This document shows, one piece after another, positions 8,179 to 16,446 of a stretch of DNA of 64,000 nucleotides. The notes beneath the pieces are model-generated. The model searched no databases and was not told where the DNA came from. It worked only from the letters and a program-made list of their open reading frames with translations. Location of the stretch: contig NZ_JADBHF010000008.1 of NCBI RefSeq assembly GCF_017808105.1, positions 147,622 through 211,621 on the forward strand, given 5' to 3'. The stretch is from Brevibacterium renqingii (GTDB lineage: Bacteria > Actinomycetota > Actinomycetes > Actinomycetales > Brevibacteriaceae). The translations under genes and the position numbers were made by a program. Numbering within the stretch: the stretch's first letter is position 1; each line of letters begins with the position of its first letter.

Positions 8179-9642
8179 TCATCGAGTCGTCTTCGAGTGA
8201 TGTGCCCAGAGGATGTGGGTGAGGTAGGAGCGCCAGGGGCTGACGGCCGAGAGGACGTCTGCCCATTCCTCATCGCCCCGCGCCCTCACGCCGGAGGCGT
8301 CGATCTCGGTCAGGGCCTTCTTCACCCCGAGATCGGAGGCGAGGAAGACATCGGGGTCGCCGAGAGCGCGCATGCGGATGTATCCGCTGCTCCAGGGTCC
8401 GATCCCCGGCAGGGCGAGGAGCCGACGATCCGCGTCCGACCGATCACTGCCGGCTCCGAGGTCCAGGCTCCCCTCCGCCAGGGATGTCGAGAGTGCATGG
8501 ATCGTGCGGATCCGTGCGGCCGGCAGAGCCCAGTCCTCGGCGGGCACAGCAGCGATCGTCGCGGCGGTGGGAAACAGCCGATCGACGCCCGCAGCCCTCA
8601 GCTCCGGAGGAAGCAGTTCTCCGGCGCCGGCGACGAGGCGTTGAAGATGTGTGCGTGCCGCGGCCAGAGAGATCTGCTGTCCGAGCACGGTGCGCAGCGC
8701 CAATTCGATGGGATCACTGTGGCCGGGGGAACGTATGCCGGGATGCGAGGCGACGAGACTGCCCAGCCCCGCTGCGCGCAGAGTCGCCTCGACCGCCGCA
8801 GGGTCGGCGTCGAGGTCGAGGAGCCGTCGGGCTCGGGCGACTGCGCTGCCGAGGTCGCGGGTGTCGGCCAACCGGAGACGACACTCGACGAAGTCTCCTT
8901 CTCTTCGGCGCAGAGTCACCACCGCCGGCCCATGCGCCAAGCGCATCGACCGCGTATAGGCTCCGCCGGCGAGGCTTTCGATTCCATTCACTGCGCGCAC
9001 TCGCAAGTAGTCGAGAAGGTACTCGAAGTCGAGGGGCGGGCGATAGGCGAGTCGGAGCACGAGTTCGTCCGCCGCAGGTTCCCCCGTCCCGGAGGTGCGC
9101 AGCTGCCTGGGACTGAGCGAGTACATCTCGCGGAAGGTGTCGTTGAACTGGCGGATGCTGGCGAACCCGGCGGCGAAGGCGATGTCGCTCATCGGCATCG
9201 CCGTGGCTTCGATCAGTGTCCGGGCGGTGCGCACACGCTCGGTGCGAGCCAGTGATAGGGGTCCGGCACCGAGTTCGGCCCGCACGAGCCGGCTGAGCTG
9301 CCGGGAGCTGTAGCCGAGCTCCGCGGCCAGACCTTCGACCCCAGCCCGGTCGATGAGGCCGTCGCGGATGAGTCGCACAGCGCGAGCGACGACGTCGCCT
9401 CGGGTGTCCCAGTCCGGGGAGTTCGGGCTGGCGTCGGGCCGGCATCTCCTGCAGGCTCGGAAACCGGCTTCAGCGGCCGCGGCAGCCGTGCTGAAGAACT
9501 CGACGTTCTCACGCCGCGGCGTCCTGGCCGGGCAGGACGGTCGGCAGAAGATGCCAGTGGTGCGCACCGCCGTGAAGAACATTCCGTCGAAGCGTCGGTC
9601 ACGTGAGGCGACGGCCTGATAGCACTGGTCGGTGGTGAGCAT
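8179..9642 (-). CDS. alkA: Ada-AraC-AlkA fusion: alkylation regulator and 3-methyladenine DNA glycosylase
   Basis: Protein of 487 residues combining three parts. Residues 1-75 are an Ada zinc-finger domain, with FCRPSC giving Cys33 (methyl-acceptor position) and Cys37, and CRRC giving Cys64 and Cys67. Residues about 85-185 are an AraC-type HTH (AAELGYSSRQLSRLV, AFAAGFASIRQFNDTFR). Residues about 195-480 are AlkA, with the helix-hairpin-helix LPGIGPWSSGYI and the catalytic Asp437 in FLASDLGV. It therefore senses methyl-phosphotriesters, activates transcription and excises alkylated purines, but has no O6-methyltransferase domain. The start is uncertain: ATG at 9642 matches the family N-terminus (MLTTDQCYQA), while an in-frame ATG at 9672 would add ten residues. 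Confidence 0.9.
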   Translation of the reverse strand: MLTTDQCYQAVASRDRRFDGMFFTAVRTTGIFCRPSCPARTPRRENVEFFSTAAAAAEAGFRACRRCRPDASPNSPDWDTRGDVVARAVRLIRDGLIDRAGVEGLAAELGYSSRQLSRLVRAELGAGPLSLARTERVRTARTLIEATAMPMSDIAFAAGFASIRQFNDTFREMYSLSPRQLRTSGTGEPAADELVLRLAYRPPLDFEYLLDYLRVRAVNGIESLAGGAYTRSMRLAHGPAVVTLRRREGDFVECRLRLADTRDLGSAVARARRLLDLDADPAAVEATLRAAGLGSLVASHPGIRSPGHSDPIELALRTVLGQQISLAAARTHLQRLVAGAGELLPPELRAAGVDRLFPTAATIAAVPAEDWALPAARIRTIHALSTSLAEGSLDLGAGSDRSDADRRLLALPGIGPWSSGYIRMRALGDPDVFLASDLGVKKALTEIDASGVRARGDEEWADVLSAVSPWRSYLTHILWAHHSKTTR

Positions 9643-9750
9643 GCCTCCATTGTGCTCGTCGCCGTCGGCCATTACTAGCGGTTTTCGGTCATCGCAGTTC
9701 GGGCGAGCGCCTCGGAAGGGGGACGGAAGCCGTCCCGATGCTCTGAACGT

Positions 9751-10530
9751 TCAGCCGTTCTCCGGCCAGTAATGGGAGTCGGGCACGGAGCGCTTGCCGA
9801 AGATGGCCTGTCCGACTCGGACGCAGTTCGAACCCTCTTCGACGGCCACCTCGAAGTCACCGGACATGCCCATCGACAGCCGACCGGCGCCGATGAGATC
9901 CGGATCGGTCTCCCGTGCCTGCTCGCGCAGCTCGGCGAGCATTCGGAAGCAGGGACGCACGCGTTCGACGTCCGAAGAGAAGATCGCCAGGGTCATAAGG
10001 CCCTGCACCCTGAGCGTGTCGAATTCCCGCACTGCCCGGAGGAAGCCGAGCAGCTCTTCGGGCGGCATGCCGAACTTCGAGTCCTCGGCTGAGGTGTTGA
10101 CCTGCACATACACGTCGAGGCTGCGTCCCTCACCCTGGAGCCGACGGTCGAGGGCACGTGCGACCTTGAGCCGGTCGAGAGCCTGGAATTCGCTTGCGAA
10201 CTTCGCCACCTCTTTGGCCTTGTTCGACTGAAGATGGCCGATCACCGCCCAGTCGATGTCGAGATCGGCCATTTCATGGGACTTCCGATGCGCTTCCTGG
10301 ACCTTGTTCTCCCCCAGCTTGTGGCACCCGGCCTCGACGGCCAGGCGGATGCGCTCCTGGGGAACGGTCTTGCTCACAGGGAGCAGTTCGATCTCCGAAC
10401 GCTCGCGACCCGAACGTGCAGCGGTCGCCGCGATGCGTTCGTCGACCTCGGCGATGTTCGTGCGGAAATCTGCGACGGTCAGCGCCGTCGCATACTCTTC
10501 ATCGTGACTGAGTCCGTAGTTCTCTCCCAT
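9751..10530 (-). CDS. YggS-family pyridoxal phosphate homeostasis protein
   Basis: PLP-binding protein of 259 residues, a single alanine-racemase-like barrel. The PLP lysine is Lys54 in LLPVSKTVPQE, followed by LGENKVQE, the IGHLQSNKA segment and the C-terminal SMGMSGDFEVAVEEGSN and VRVGQAIFG motifs. It buffers PLP and affects amino-acid metabolism; it is not known to be an enzyme with a fixed reaction. The ATG at 10530 is chosen because a GAGGG ribosome site precedes it. Family members usually begin close to the VADFRTNIAEVDERI segment, so about 18 residues of polar N-terminus are extra here. In many actinobacteria yggS lies near ftsZ; here it is separate. Confidence 0.92.
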   Translation of the reverse strand: MGENYGLSHDEEYATALTVADFRTNIAEVDERIAATAARSGRERSEIELLPVSKTVPQERIRLAVEAGCHKLGENKVQEAHRKSHEMADLDIDWAVIGHLQSNKAKEVAKFASEFQALDRLKVARALDRRLQGEGRSLDVYVQVNTSAEDSKFGMPPEELLGFLRAVREFDTLRVQGLMTLAIFSSDVERVRPCFRMLAELREQARETDPDLIGAGRLSMGMSGDFEVAVEEGSNCVRVGQAIFGKRSVPDSHYWPENG

Positions 10531-10680
10531 GCCCTCATGGTACGCGCGGTCCTGCTGCCGGCAGAACCGCCCGCTCCCGCCCCGATCGGCATCCGGCAGG
10601 GCGGCTGTTTCCTGCACGCACGGACGATCTCGGCCACAATGGTGGTCAGGGAGCCTCTTGACCGATCAGAAAGCCAGCGA

Positions 10681-11340
10681 ATGACATCGACACCGGGACG
10701 CCGATTGGCCAATATCGGGCCCATCGAACAGCTGCGCGCCGGTCGCCTCTGGCGACGCCTGCCTCAGCTCTTCATCGGGCTCTATCTCTTCGGCGCGGCG
10801 ATGGCGATGATGGTCACGGCAGGCCTGGGGATGATGCCCTGGGACGTCCTCCATTCGGGTATCCTCAGGCATGTGCCGCTGACGTTCGGAACCATCGTCA
10901 CACTGCTGTCCTTCGTCGTGCTCCTCATCTGGATCCCGCTGCGGCAGCAGCCGGGCATCGGTACGGTCCTCAACGCCCTTCTCATCGGTCCCTCGCTCGA
11001 CCTCACCCGCCTGTTCCTGCCCCACCCCGAGCATCTCGGATGGAACATCGCGCTCATGGTCGGAGGCGTCGTCCTCAACGGGGCCGCCTCGGCGATGTAT
11101 ATCGGCTCACAGTTCGGGCCGGGTCCCCGCGATGGTCTGATGACCGGCCTCTCCCGCGTCACCGGACGCTCCATCCGACTCGTGCGCACCCTCATCGAGG
11201 TCACCGTCGTCGCCGTCGGCTGGCTTCTCGGCGGAGTGGTCGGCATCGGCACCGTCCTCTACGCGGTGGGGATCGGGCCCATCACGCAGGCGCTGCTGCC
11301 GACCTTCACCGTCGAACTCCGACCGCGGCAGGACGGCTGA
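10681..11340 (+). CDS. YczE/YyaS-like integral membrane protein
   Basis: Membrane protein of 219 residues with five or six hydrophobic segments. The family traits are a first helix with LFIGLYLFGAAMAMM, the GMMPWDVLHSGI loop, and SQFGPGPRDGLMTG near the middle, as in the YczE/YitT-like family. Its function is unknown; members are sometimes linked to secretion or transport regulation. The start at 10681 is chosen from similarity; an ATG at 10639 is also in frame and neither has a strong ribosome site. It is convergent with the decarboxylase gene. Confidence 0.75.
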   Translation: MTSTPGRRLANIGPIEQLRAGRLWRRLPQLFIGLYLFGAAMAMMVTAGLGMMPWDVLHSGILRHVPLTFGTIVTLLSFVVLLIWIPLRQQPGIGTVLNALLIGPSLDLTRLFLPHPEHLGWNIALMVGGVVLNGAASAMYIGSQFGPGPRDGLMTGLSRVTGRSIRLVRTLIEVTVVAVGWLLGGVVGIGTVLYAVGIGPITQALLPTFTVELRPRQDG

Positions 11341-11361
11341 GCCGCCTGCTCGAAAACGGCT

Positions 11362-12735
11362 TCACTCCATCGAATCGAGGATGTCGGTGAGGTCGTCGAA
11401 GGTCGTGAGCGGATTGACGATCGCGAACCGAGCGTTGGGCCTGCCGGCATGTGAACTGGGAACGACGAAGGCCCGCTGATCCTCGAGAAGCCGGTCCGAC
11501 CAGGCCTCGTAGTCCTCACGCTGCCAGCCGTCGCGTTCGAAGACGACCACGGACAGTTCGGGTTCGCGGACAAGACGCAGGTTCTCGCGCCGCCTGATCT
11601 CGGTGGCGATCTCACGTGCCAGGTCGATGGAGTGACCGATCGCCTCCCGGTAGGTCTCGGCGCCGTAGCTGGCCAGTGAGTACCACAGCGGCAGCCCGCG
11701 CGGACGACGTGTCAGCTGGATGGCGAAGTCCGAGGGGCTCCACTCCTGCGCCTCGGTGAGGGTGTCGAGGTACTCGGCACGCTGCGTGTGCGCTCGTCGC
11801 CCCGTGTTCGGGTCACGGTAGATCAGCGCGCAGGCGTCGAACGGGGCGAAGAGCCACTTGTGCGGGTCGACGATGAGCGAATCGGCCTGTTCGACCCCGG
11901 CGAACCGGTGCCGGACCTGAGGAGCGAGCATCGCCGCCAGACCGTAGGCGCCGTCGATGTGGAGCCAGAAGTCGAATTCCTCCTTCAGTGCCGCGATGCC
12001 CGCGAGATCGTCGATGGTGCCGAAATTCGTCGTCCCCGAGGTCGCCACGACCGCGATCACGGCATCACCGTGCTCTGCGAGCGCCTCACGCACACCTTCG
12101 GGACGCAGGATCCCGTCCTCGCCGGTGGGCACCGGCGCGACGTCGACGTCCATGACCTCAGCCGCCGAGGCGACCGACGAATGGGCCTCGGCGCTGCACA
12201 CGATCACCCACCGGGCCGGCCTCGCGGCCGCCAGCTTCTCCTTCTTCGCATTGCGCGCGGCCACGAGTGCGGAGAGGTTGCCGATGGTCCCGCCCTGGAC
12301 GAAGACTCCTCCGGCGGTCCCCGGCAGACCGAACTCTCCCGCCAGCCACCGCAGCACCTCGTTCTCGGCGTGGACGACACCGGCGCCTTCGAGCCAGGAA
12401 CCGCCGTAGAGGGCGCTGGCGGAGACGACCAGGTCGAAGGCCACGGCGGCCTTCGTCGGAGCACTGGGGATGAAGGACAGGTACTTGGGGTGATCGGTCG
12501 AGATGCATGCGGGAGCGAAGATGTGCTCGAAGATCGCCAGCGCCCGCGCTGAGCCCAGCCCCTCCTCTGTGACGGTGGGCCCGGCCAGGCGACGCAGCTC
12601 GGCCTCGGAGGTGGGGTGGTCGAGCGGAGTGTCCTCCGCCAGAGTGCGCCGTCTCGAATACTCGAGGACCAGGTTCACCAGATTGCGGGTCTCATCGGAG
12701 ACGACGTGCATGCGTGAGTGGAGACTGTCGGTCAT
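11362..12735 (-). CDS. PLP-dependent group II amino-acid decarboxylase
   Basis: Soluble decarboxylase of 457 residues from the glutamate/aromatic-amino-acid decarboxylase family. The PLP Schiff-base lysine is Lys293 in VDPHKWLFAPFD; HIDGAYG carries Asp261, which pairs with the pyridine nitrogen; His185 in SAEAHSS stacks on the ring. FVQGGTIGNLSAL is the phosphate-binding region. The closest functional classes are aromatic-L-amino-acid, tyrosine, histidine or 2,4-diaminobutyrate decarboxylases; the sequence does not tell which. It diverges from the carnitine regulator with 230 bp between them, so shared control is possible but unproven. Confidence 0.85.
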   Translation of the reverse strand: MTDSLHSRMHVVSDETRNLVNLVLEYSRRRTLAEDTPLDHPTSEAELRRLAGPTVTEEGLGSARALAIFEHIFAPACISTDHPKYLSFIPSAPTKAAVAFDLVVSASALYGGSWLEGAGVVHAENEVLRWLAGEFGLPGTAGGVFVQGGTIGNLSALVAARNAKKEKLAAARPARWVIVCSAEAHSSVASAAEVMDVDVAPVPTGEDGILRPEGVREALAEHGDAVIAVVATSGTTNFGTIDDLAGIAALKEEFDFWLHIDGAYGLAAMLAPQVRHRFAGVEQADSLIVDPHKWLFAPFDACALIYRDPNTGRRAHTQRAEYLDTLTEAQEWSPSDFAIQLTRRPRGLPLWYSLASYGAETYREAIGHSIDLAREIATEIRRRENLRLVREPELSVVVFERDGWQREDYEAWSDRLLEDQRAFVVPSSHAGRPNARFAIVNPLTTFDDLTDILDSME

Positions 12736-12899
12736 AGGTCCTCCCGGGTCGTGTCGGATGCCGATGGGCGCGGCCCATCAGCACGAGACTATCGGCAACT
12801 GCGACTCCTGTGGGCGCGGCGAGCGCGATTGTCACGATCAGACTCGCGCGCTCCCGCCCTCCGGCTCGCCGGACCACCGTCTTCCTCATCAATGCCGTA

Positions 12900-12937
12900 A
12901 TCGCAAGTTCTGACTATTGATCATAAATACTTGCGAT
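12900..12937. promoter_or_regulatory. Candidate operator: 9-bp inverted repeat upstream of the carnitine regulator
   Basis: ATCGCAAGT (12900-12908) and ACTTGCGAT (12929-12937) are exact inverted repeats separated by 20 bp, with a TGATCA palindrome near the centre. The tract is AT-rich against the local background and ends 28 bp before the regulator's ATG. This is a plausible autoregulatory site for the HTH-TetR fusion protein. Confidence 0.5.
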
Positions 12938-12965
12938 CTGTCGGTTTCCGGGATAGATTCGGCCC

Positions 12966-13853
12966 ATGAGCAGCACCCCGGGACACGGCTCGACCCCGTC
13001 TCGAGCCAAGGAGGCGATCGTCGGCACCGGTCTGTCCCAGCGGCAGGTCGCCAAGGCGATCGGCATCGACGAGACGAAGCTGTCGAAGGCCCTGTCCGGT
13101 CAGCGGCGCTTCACCGCCGATGAGCTTCTCGGGCTGGCGACGTCGACCGGAGTCACCGTCAGATGGCTGCTCGGAGACGAGTCGCAGGTCTCGGCGGCAC
13201 CAGAGTCGCTGGCTCCCGAGGCACAGAACCTGACCGACGTCGAGGGGCTGACCGCCGCGGAGGCGACTCCGCGCCGGCACATCGTCGAAGTCGCCTGGAA
13301 CCTCTTCTCCCGACACGGCTATGACTCCGTGCGCATCGCCGATATCGCGGAGACCGCGGGCGTGTCGAGCGCGAGCGTCCACTACCACTTCACGAACAAG
13401 TCGGAGCTCTTCGCCGCCACGCTGGACTATTCGGTCAAGCTCGCCTTCGACCGGCAGATCGCCTGGCTCGACGGCATCGACGATCCGAAGCACCGGCTCG
13501 AACGTCTGCTCGAGCTGCAGTCGCCGATCGGGCAGACAGCACACCGCGAGTGGTCGATCTGGCTGCAGACATGGGCTCGACTCGCGCTGGAGGACGGAGG
13601 CTCGACCGAGTACCCGGCCAGCTACGAGCGCTGGTCGCGGACCGTGCGCAGCACCATCGAAGACGGTCAGGCCGAAGGGCTCTTCCGCCGCGGCGACAGT
13701 GCCGCCATGGCCGATGAGCTCACTTCCCTGCTCGATGGGCTCGGGGTCAAGGTGCTCACCGGAGTCATGGACCCCGGGACGTTCAGAATCCGACTGCAGA
13801 CCTATCTCACCCGTTCGATCATCAGAACCCAACCAGAGGAGGAGTCACAATGA
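12966..13853 (+). CDS. HTH(Cro/C1)-TetR fusion transcriptional regulator of carnitine genes
   Basis: Regulator of 295 residues with two DNA-binding units. Residues about 14-70 form a Cro/C1-like HTH (LSQRQVAKAIGIDETKLSKALSG) followed by TGVTVRWLLGD. Residues about 103-150 form a TetR HTH (IADIAETAGVSSASVHYHFTNKSELF) with an all-alpha ligand domain after it. The gene overlaps the BKACE gene by four bases (ATGA), so it is the first gene of the operon and its level is coupled to the enzymes. The ligand is probably carnitine or an intermediate, an inference from context. A candidate operator lies just upstream. Dual HTH-TetR fusions exist in actinobacteria but are uncommon. Confidence 0.8.
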   Translation: MSSTPGHGSTPSRAKEAIVGTGLSQRQVAKAIGIDETKLSKALSGQRRFTADELLGLATSTGVTVRWLLGDESQVSAAPESLAPEAQNLTDVEGLTAAEATPRRHIVEVAWNLFSRHGYDSVRIADIAETAGVSSASVHYHFTNKSELFAATLDYSVKLAFDRQIAWLDGIDDPKHRLERLLELQSPIGQTAHREWSIWLQTWARLALEDGGSTEYPASYERWSRTVRSTIEDGQAEGLFRRGDSAAMADELTSLLDGLGVKVLTGVMDPGTFRIRLQTYLTRSIIRTQPEEESQ

Positions 13854-14761
13854 ATCGCAAGGTCATTCTCACCTGTGCAGTCACAGGGGCCGGAGACACG
13901 ACCGGCAAGAGCGAACACGTTCCCGTCACCCCGGAGGAGATCGCGAATGACGCGATCGCCGCCGCCCGCGCCGGAGCCTCTGTCGTCCACATCCACGTCC
14001 GCGACATCGAGACCAAGCAGAGCTCGCGAGAGGTCTCCTACTACCGCGAGGTCGTCCGCCGCATCCGCGCGGCCGACGTCGACCCAGTCATCAACCTCAC
14101 GGCGGGCATGGGCGGCGACCTCGTCGTCGACCCGCAGGATCCGCTGACGACCATGCCGGGCACCGACCTCATCAACGCCCTCGACCGTCTCCCCCATGTC
14201 GAAGAGCTGCTGCCCGAGATCTGCACGATCGACTGCGGAACGCTCAACTTCGGGGAGGGTTCGAACATCTACGTCTCCACCCCGGACATGCTGCGGGAGG
14301 GCTCGAAGCGGATCCAGACGCTGGGGGTGCGCCCCGAACTCGAGATCTTCGACACCGGCAACCTGTGGTTTGCGAACGTGCTCGTCGAAGAGGGCCTCAT
14401 CGATGCTCCGCCGCTGTACCAGCTGTGCATGGGCATCCCGTACGGTGCGCCGGCTGATCCCGGACTGCTGGCTGCCATGGTCAACATGCTGCCCAGGGGC
14501 GCGCAGTTCACCTCGTTCGCCATCGGTGCCAACCAGCTGCCCTGGGTCGCCCAGTCCGTGCTCGCAGGCGGTCATGCCCGCGTCGGCCTCGAGGACAATC
14601 TCTACATGTCCAAGGGAGTCAAGGCCACGAACGCCGACCTCACCTCCCGCGCCGTCGACATCATCACGAGCCTCGGCGCGTCCGTGGCAACCCCCGACGA
14701 AGCCCGCGAGATCCTCGATCTGCGCGTCCAGACCCCGACCATCACAGGAGCCGATCTGTGA
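13850..14761 (+). CDS. BKACE-family beta-keto acid cleavage enzyme (3-dehydrocarnitine cleavage)
   Basis: Zinc enzyme of 303 residues, DUF849 family, a TIM barrel. The metal ligands His47 and His49 are in VVHIHVRD, and the conserved late glutamate is in GLEDNLYMSKG. BKACE enzymes condense a beta-keto acid with acetyl-CoA to give acetoacetate plus a new CoA ester. With carnitine dehydrogenase next door, the likely substrate is 3-dehydrocarnitine, giving betainyl-CoA and acetoacetate. The start overlaps the regulator's stop (ATGA) and a GAGGAGG ribosome site lies just upstream, inside the regulator. The next gene overlaps by four bases (GTGA), so the three are translationally coupled. Confidence 0.9.
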   Translation: MNRKVILTCAVTGAGDTTGKSEHVPVTPEEIANDAIAAARAGASVVHIHVRDIETKQSSREVSYYREVVRRIRAADVDPVINLTAGMGGDLVVDPQDPLTTMPGTDLINALDRLPHVEELLPEICTIDCGTLNFGEGSNIYVSTPDMLREGSKRIQTLGVRPELEIFDTGNLWFANVLVEEGLIDAPPLYQLCMGIPYGAPADPGLLAAMVNMLPRGAQFTSFAIGANQLPWVAQSVLAGGHARVGLEDNLYMSKGVKATNADLTSRAVDIITSLGASVATPDEAREILDLRVQTPTITGADL

Positions 14762-16248
14762 ACGATTCCCTCACCGACACCCCCGTCGTCTACCCTGACT
14801 TCGACTCGATCACCACGGTCACCTGCGTCGGTGCCGGCACGATCGGCGGCGGCTGGGCGGCCTATTTCCTCGCCCAGGGCTTCCGAGTGAAGATCTGGGA
14901 TCCCGCTCCCGACGCCGGGGAGAAGTTCTCCCGCCTCCTCGACGCGGCCTGGCCCGCGCTCGAGGAGCTCGACATGGTCGCCGGCGCCGACCGCACCGCG
15001 TGGTCCGTGCACACCGACCTCGCCGAGGCAGTGACCGGAACCGGCTTCGTCCAGGAGTCGGCTCCGGAGGATCTGGACCTCAAACGCCGGCTGCTGTCCC
15101 AGGTCGATGCCGTCTGCGATCCGGGCATCGTCATCGGCTCCTCGACGTCCGGCTACAGCATGACCGAGATGGCCACCGAGGCGGCCCATCCCGAACGTCT
15201 GGTCGTCGGACACCCGTTCAATCCGCCGTACCTCATCCCGCTCGTCGAAGTCGTCGGTGGCCAGGAGAGCTCGGCTTCCGCAGTCGACTGGGCAGCCGAT
15301 TTCTATGCCCACATCGGCAAGTCCGTGATCCGGATGGACCGCGAGGTGCCCGGATTCATCGCCAACCGGCTCCAGGAGGCGCTGTGGCGCGAAGCTCTGT
15401 ACATGGTCGAGCAGGGCGAGGCCACCGTCGAGCAGCTCGACCGCTCGATCACCGACGGACCCGGCCTGCGGTGGCCGTTCCAGGGACCGATGCTCACCTT
15501 CCACCTCGCCGGCGGCGAGGGCGGGATGGCCCATATGCTCGACCACTTCGGACCGTCCCTGAAATCGCCGTGGACGCGTCTGACGGCACCCGAGCTCACC
15601 CAGACACTCCGAGACGACGTCGTCGCCGGCTGCGATGTCGAGAGCGGCGAGCGCACGATTCCGGATCTCGTCCGTCACCGGGACGCCGGGATCATCGCGC
15701 TGCGGAAGCTCACCGCAGAACTCGCCGCCACCCATGGCGCGGATGCGGCAGCGACTGCCGCCGCGGTTCCGACCGAGCCGACCCCGTCCGAGGTCGCATC
15801 GGACCGGGCGGAGAGTCTTCCCGTCTACCTCACAGAGGTCAGCGAGGACTGGATCGACTACAACGGGCACATGTCCGAGGCCTTCTACGTGCTCGTCTTC
15901 GGCTTCGCCACCGACCAGGTGATGGACCACCTCGGTCTCGACGCCGACTATCGGAACTCGGCGAAGGCCTCGCTGTACACCGTGGAATCCCATATCCGCT
16001 ACCTCGACGAGGTGGCCCTCGGGTCACAGCTGAGCGTCGTCCCGAGTCTCGTGAGCGCCGGGGAGAAGAAGCTGCATCTGGCCTATGAGATGTACGTCGA
16101 CGAGCGACTCGTCGCGACCGAGGAGATCATGGCACTCCACGTCGACCAATCGACGGACGCGGTCGTGGCTTTCCCCGCCGCCATCGCCGAGAGGATTGCG
16201 CGGACGATCACGCATCGGCCGGAGTGGGTCGGGCGCGCGATCGGCTGA
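14758..16248 (+). CDS. L-carnitine dehydrogenase fused to betainyl-CoA thioesterase
   Basis: Bifunctional protein of 496 residues. Residues about 18-330 are a 3-hydroxyacyl-CoA-dehydrogenase-like NAD enzyme, with the Rossmann motif VGAGTIGGGW, QESAPED, HPFNPP and GPGLRWPFQGP. Residues about 345-490 are a hot-dog thioesterase with the typical DYNGHMSE active-site loop. The first half oxidises L-carnitine to 3-dehydrocarnitine. After the BKACE step, the second half would release glycine betaine from betainyl-CoA. This fusion is known in carnitine-degrading bacteria. The gene starts with GTG overlapping the BKACE stop. Betaine then serves as osmoprotectant or carbon and nitrogen source. Confidence 0.92.
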   Translation: MNDSLTDTPVVYPDFDSITTVTCVGAGTIGGGWAAYFLAQGFRVKIWDPAPDAGEKFSRLLDAAWPALEELDMVAGADRTAWSVHTDLAEAVTGTGFVQESAPEDLDLKRRLLSQVDAVCDPGIVIGSSTSGYSMTEMATEAAHPERLVVGHPFNPPYLIPLVEVVGGQESSASAVDWAADFYAHIGKSVIRMDREVPGFIANRLQEALWREALYMVEQGEATVEQLDRSITDGPGLRWPFQGPMLTFHLAGGEGGMAHMLDHFGPSLKSPWTRLTAPELTQTLRDDVVAGCDVESGERTIPDLVRHRDAGIIALRKLTAELAATHGADAAATAAAVPTEPTPSEVASDRAESLPVYLTEVSEDWIDYNGHMSEAFYVLVFGFATDQVMDHLGLDADYRNSAKASLYTVESHIRYLDEVALGSQLSVVPSLVSAGEKKLHLAYEMYVDERLVATEEIMALHVDQSTDAVVAFPAAIAERIARTITHRPEWVGRAIG

Positions 16249-16297
16249 TCACCGCTGCCCGATCAGGGGCCGGCCGGTGGACGCGGGCAGGCCCCGA

Positions 16298-16333
16298 CCG
16301 AGGTGCGGCCGCTGCCCACCGGCCGCACCTCGG
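16298..16333 (+). terminator. Terminator of the carnitine operon
   Basis: A 14-bp perfect stem, CCGAGGTGCGGCCG (16298-16311) with CGGCCGCACCTCGG (16320-16333), and an 8-nt loop, 50 bp after the dehydrogenase stop. No long U-run follows. Confidence 0.6.
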
Positions 16334-16446
16334 ATCGGCGGGTTTCGTCAGGATTCGAGAAGTCATCTGCGGACAGCGGCGCTATCCTGAAGTTCCCAAC
16401 CGATCGTCCGGTGCGACCGCACCGCCGAGCCCACTGAGGAACCGAT

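Noticed and set aside
8197..9255. Rightward 352-codon frame over the Ada-AlkA gene
   Set aside because: The opposite strand encodes all Ada zinc cysteines, the AraC HTH and the AlkA catalytic motifs. The rightward frame has no motif.
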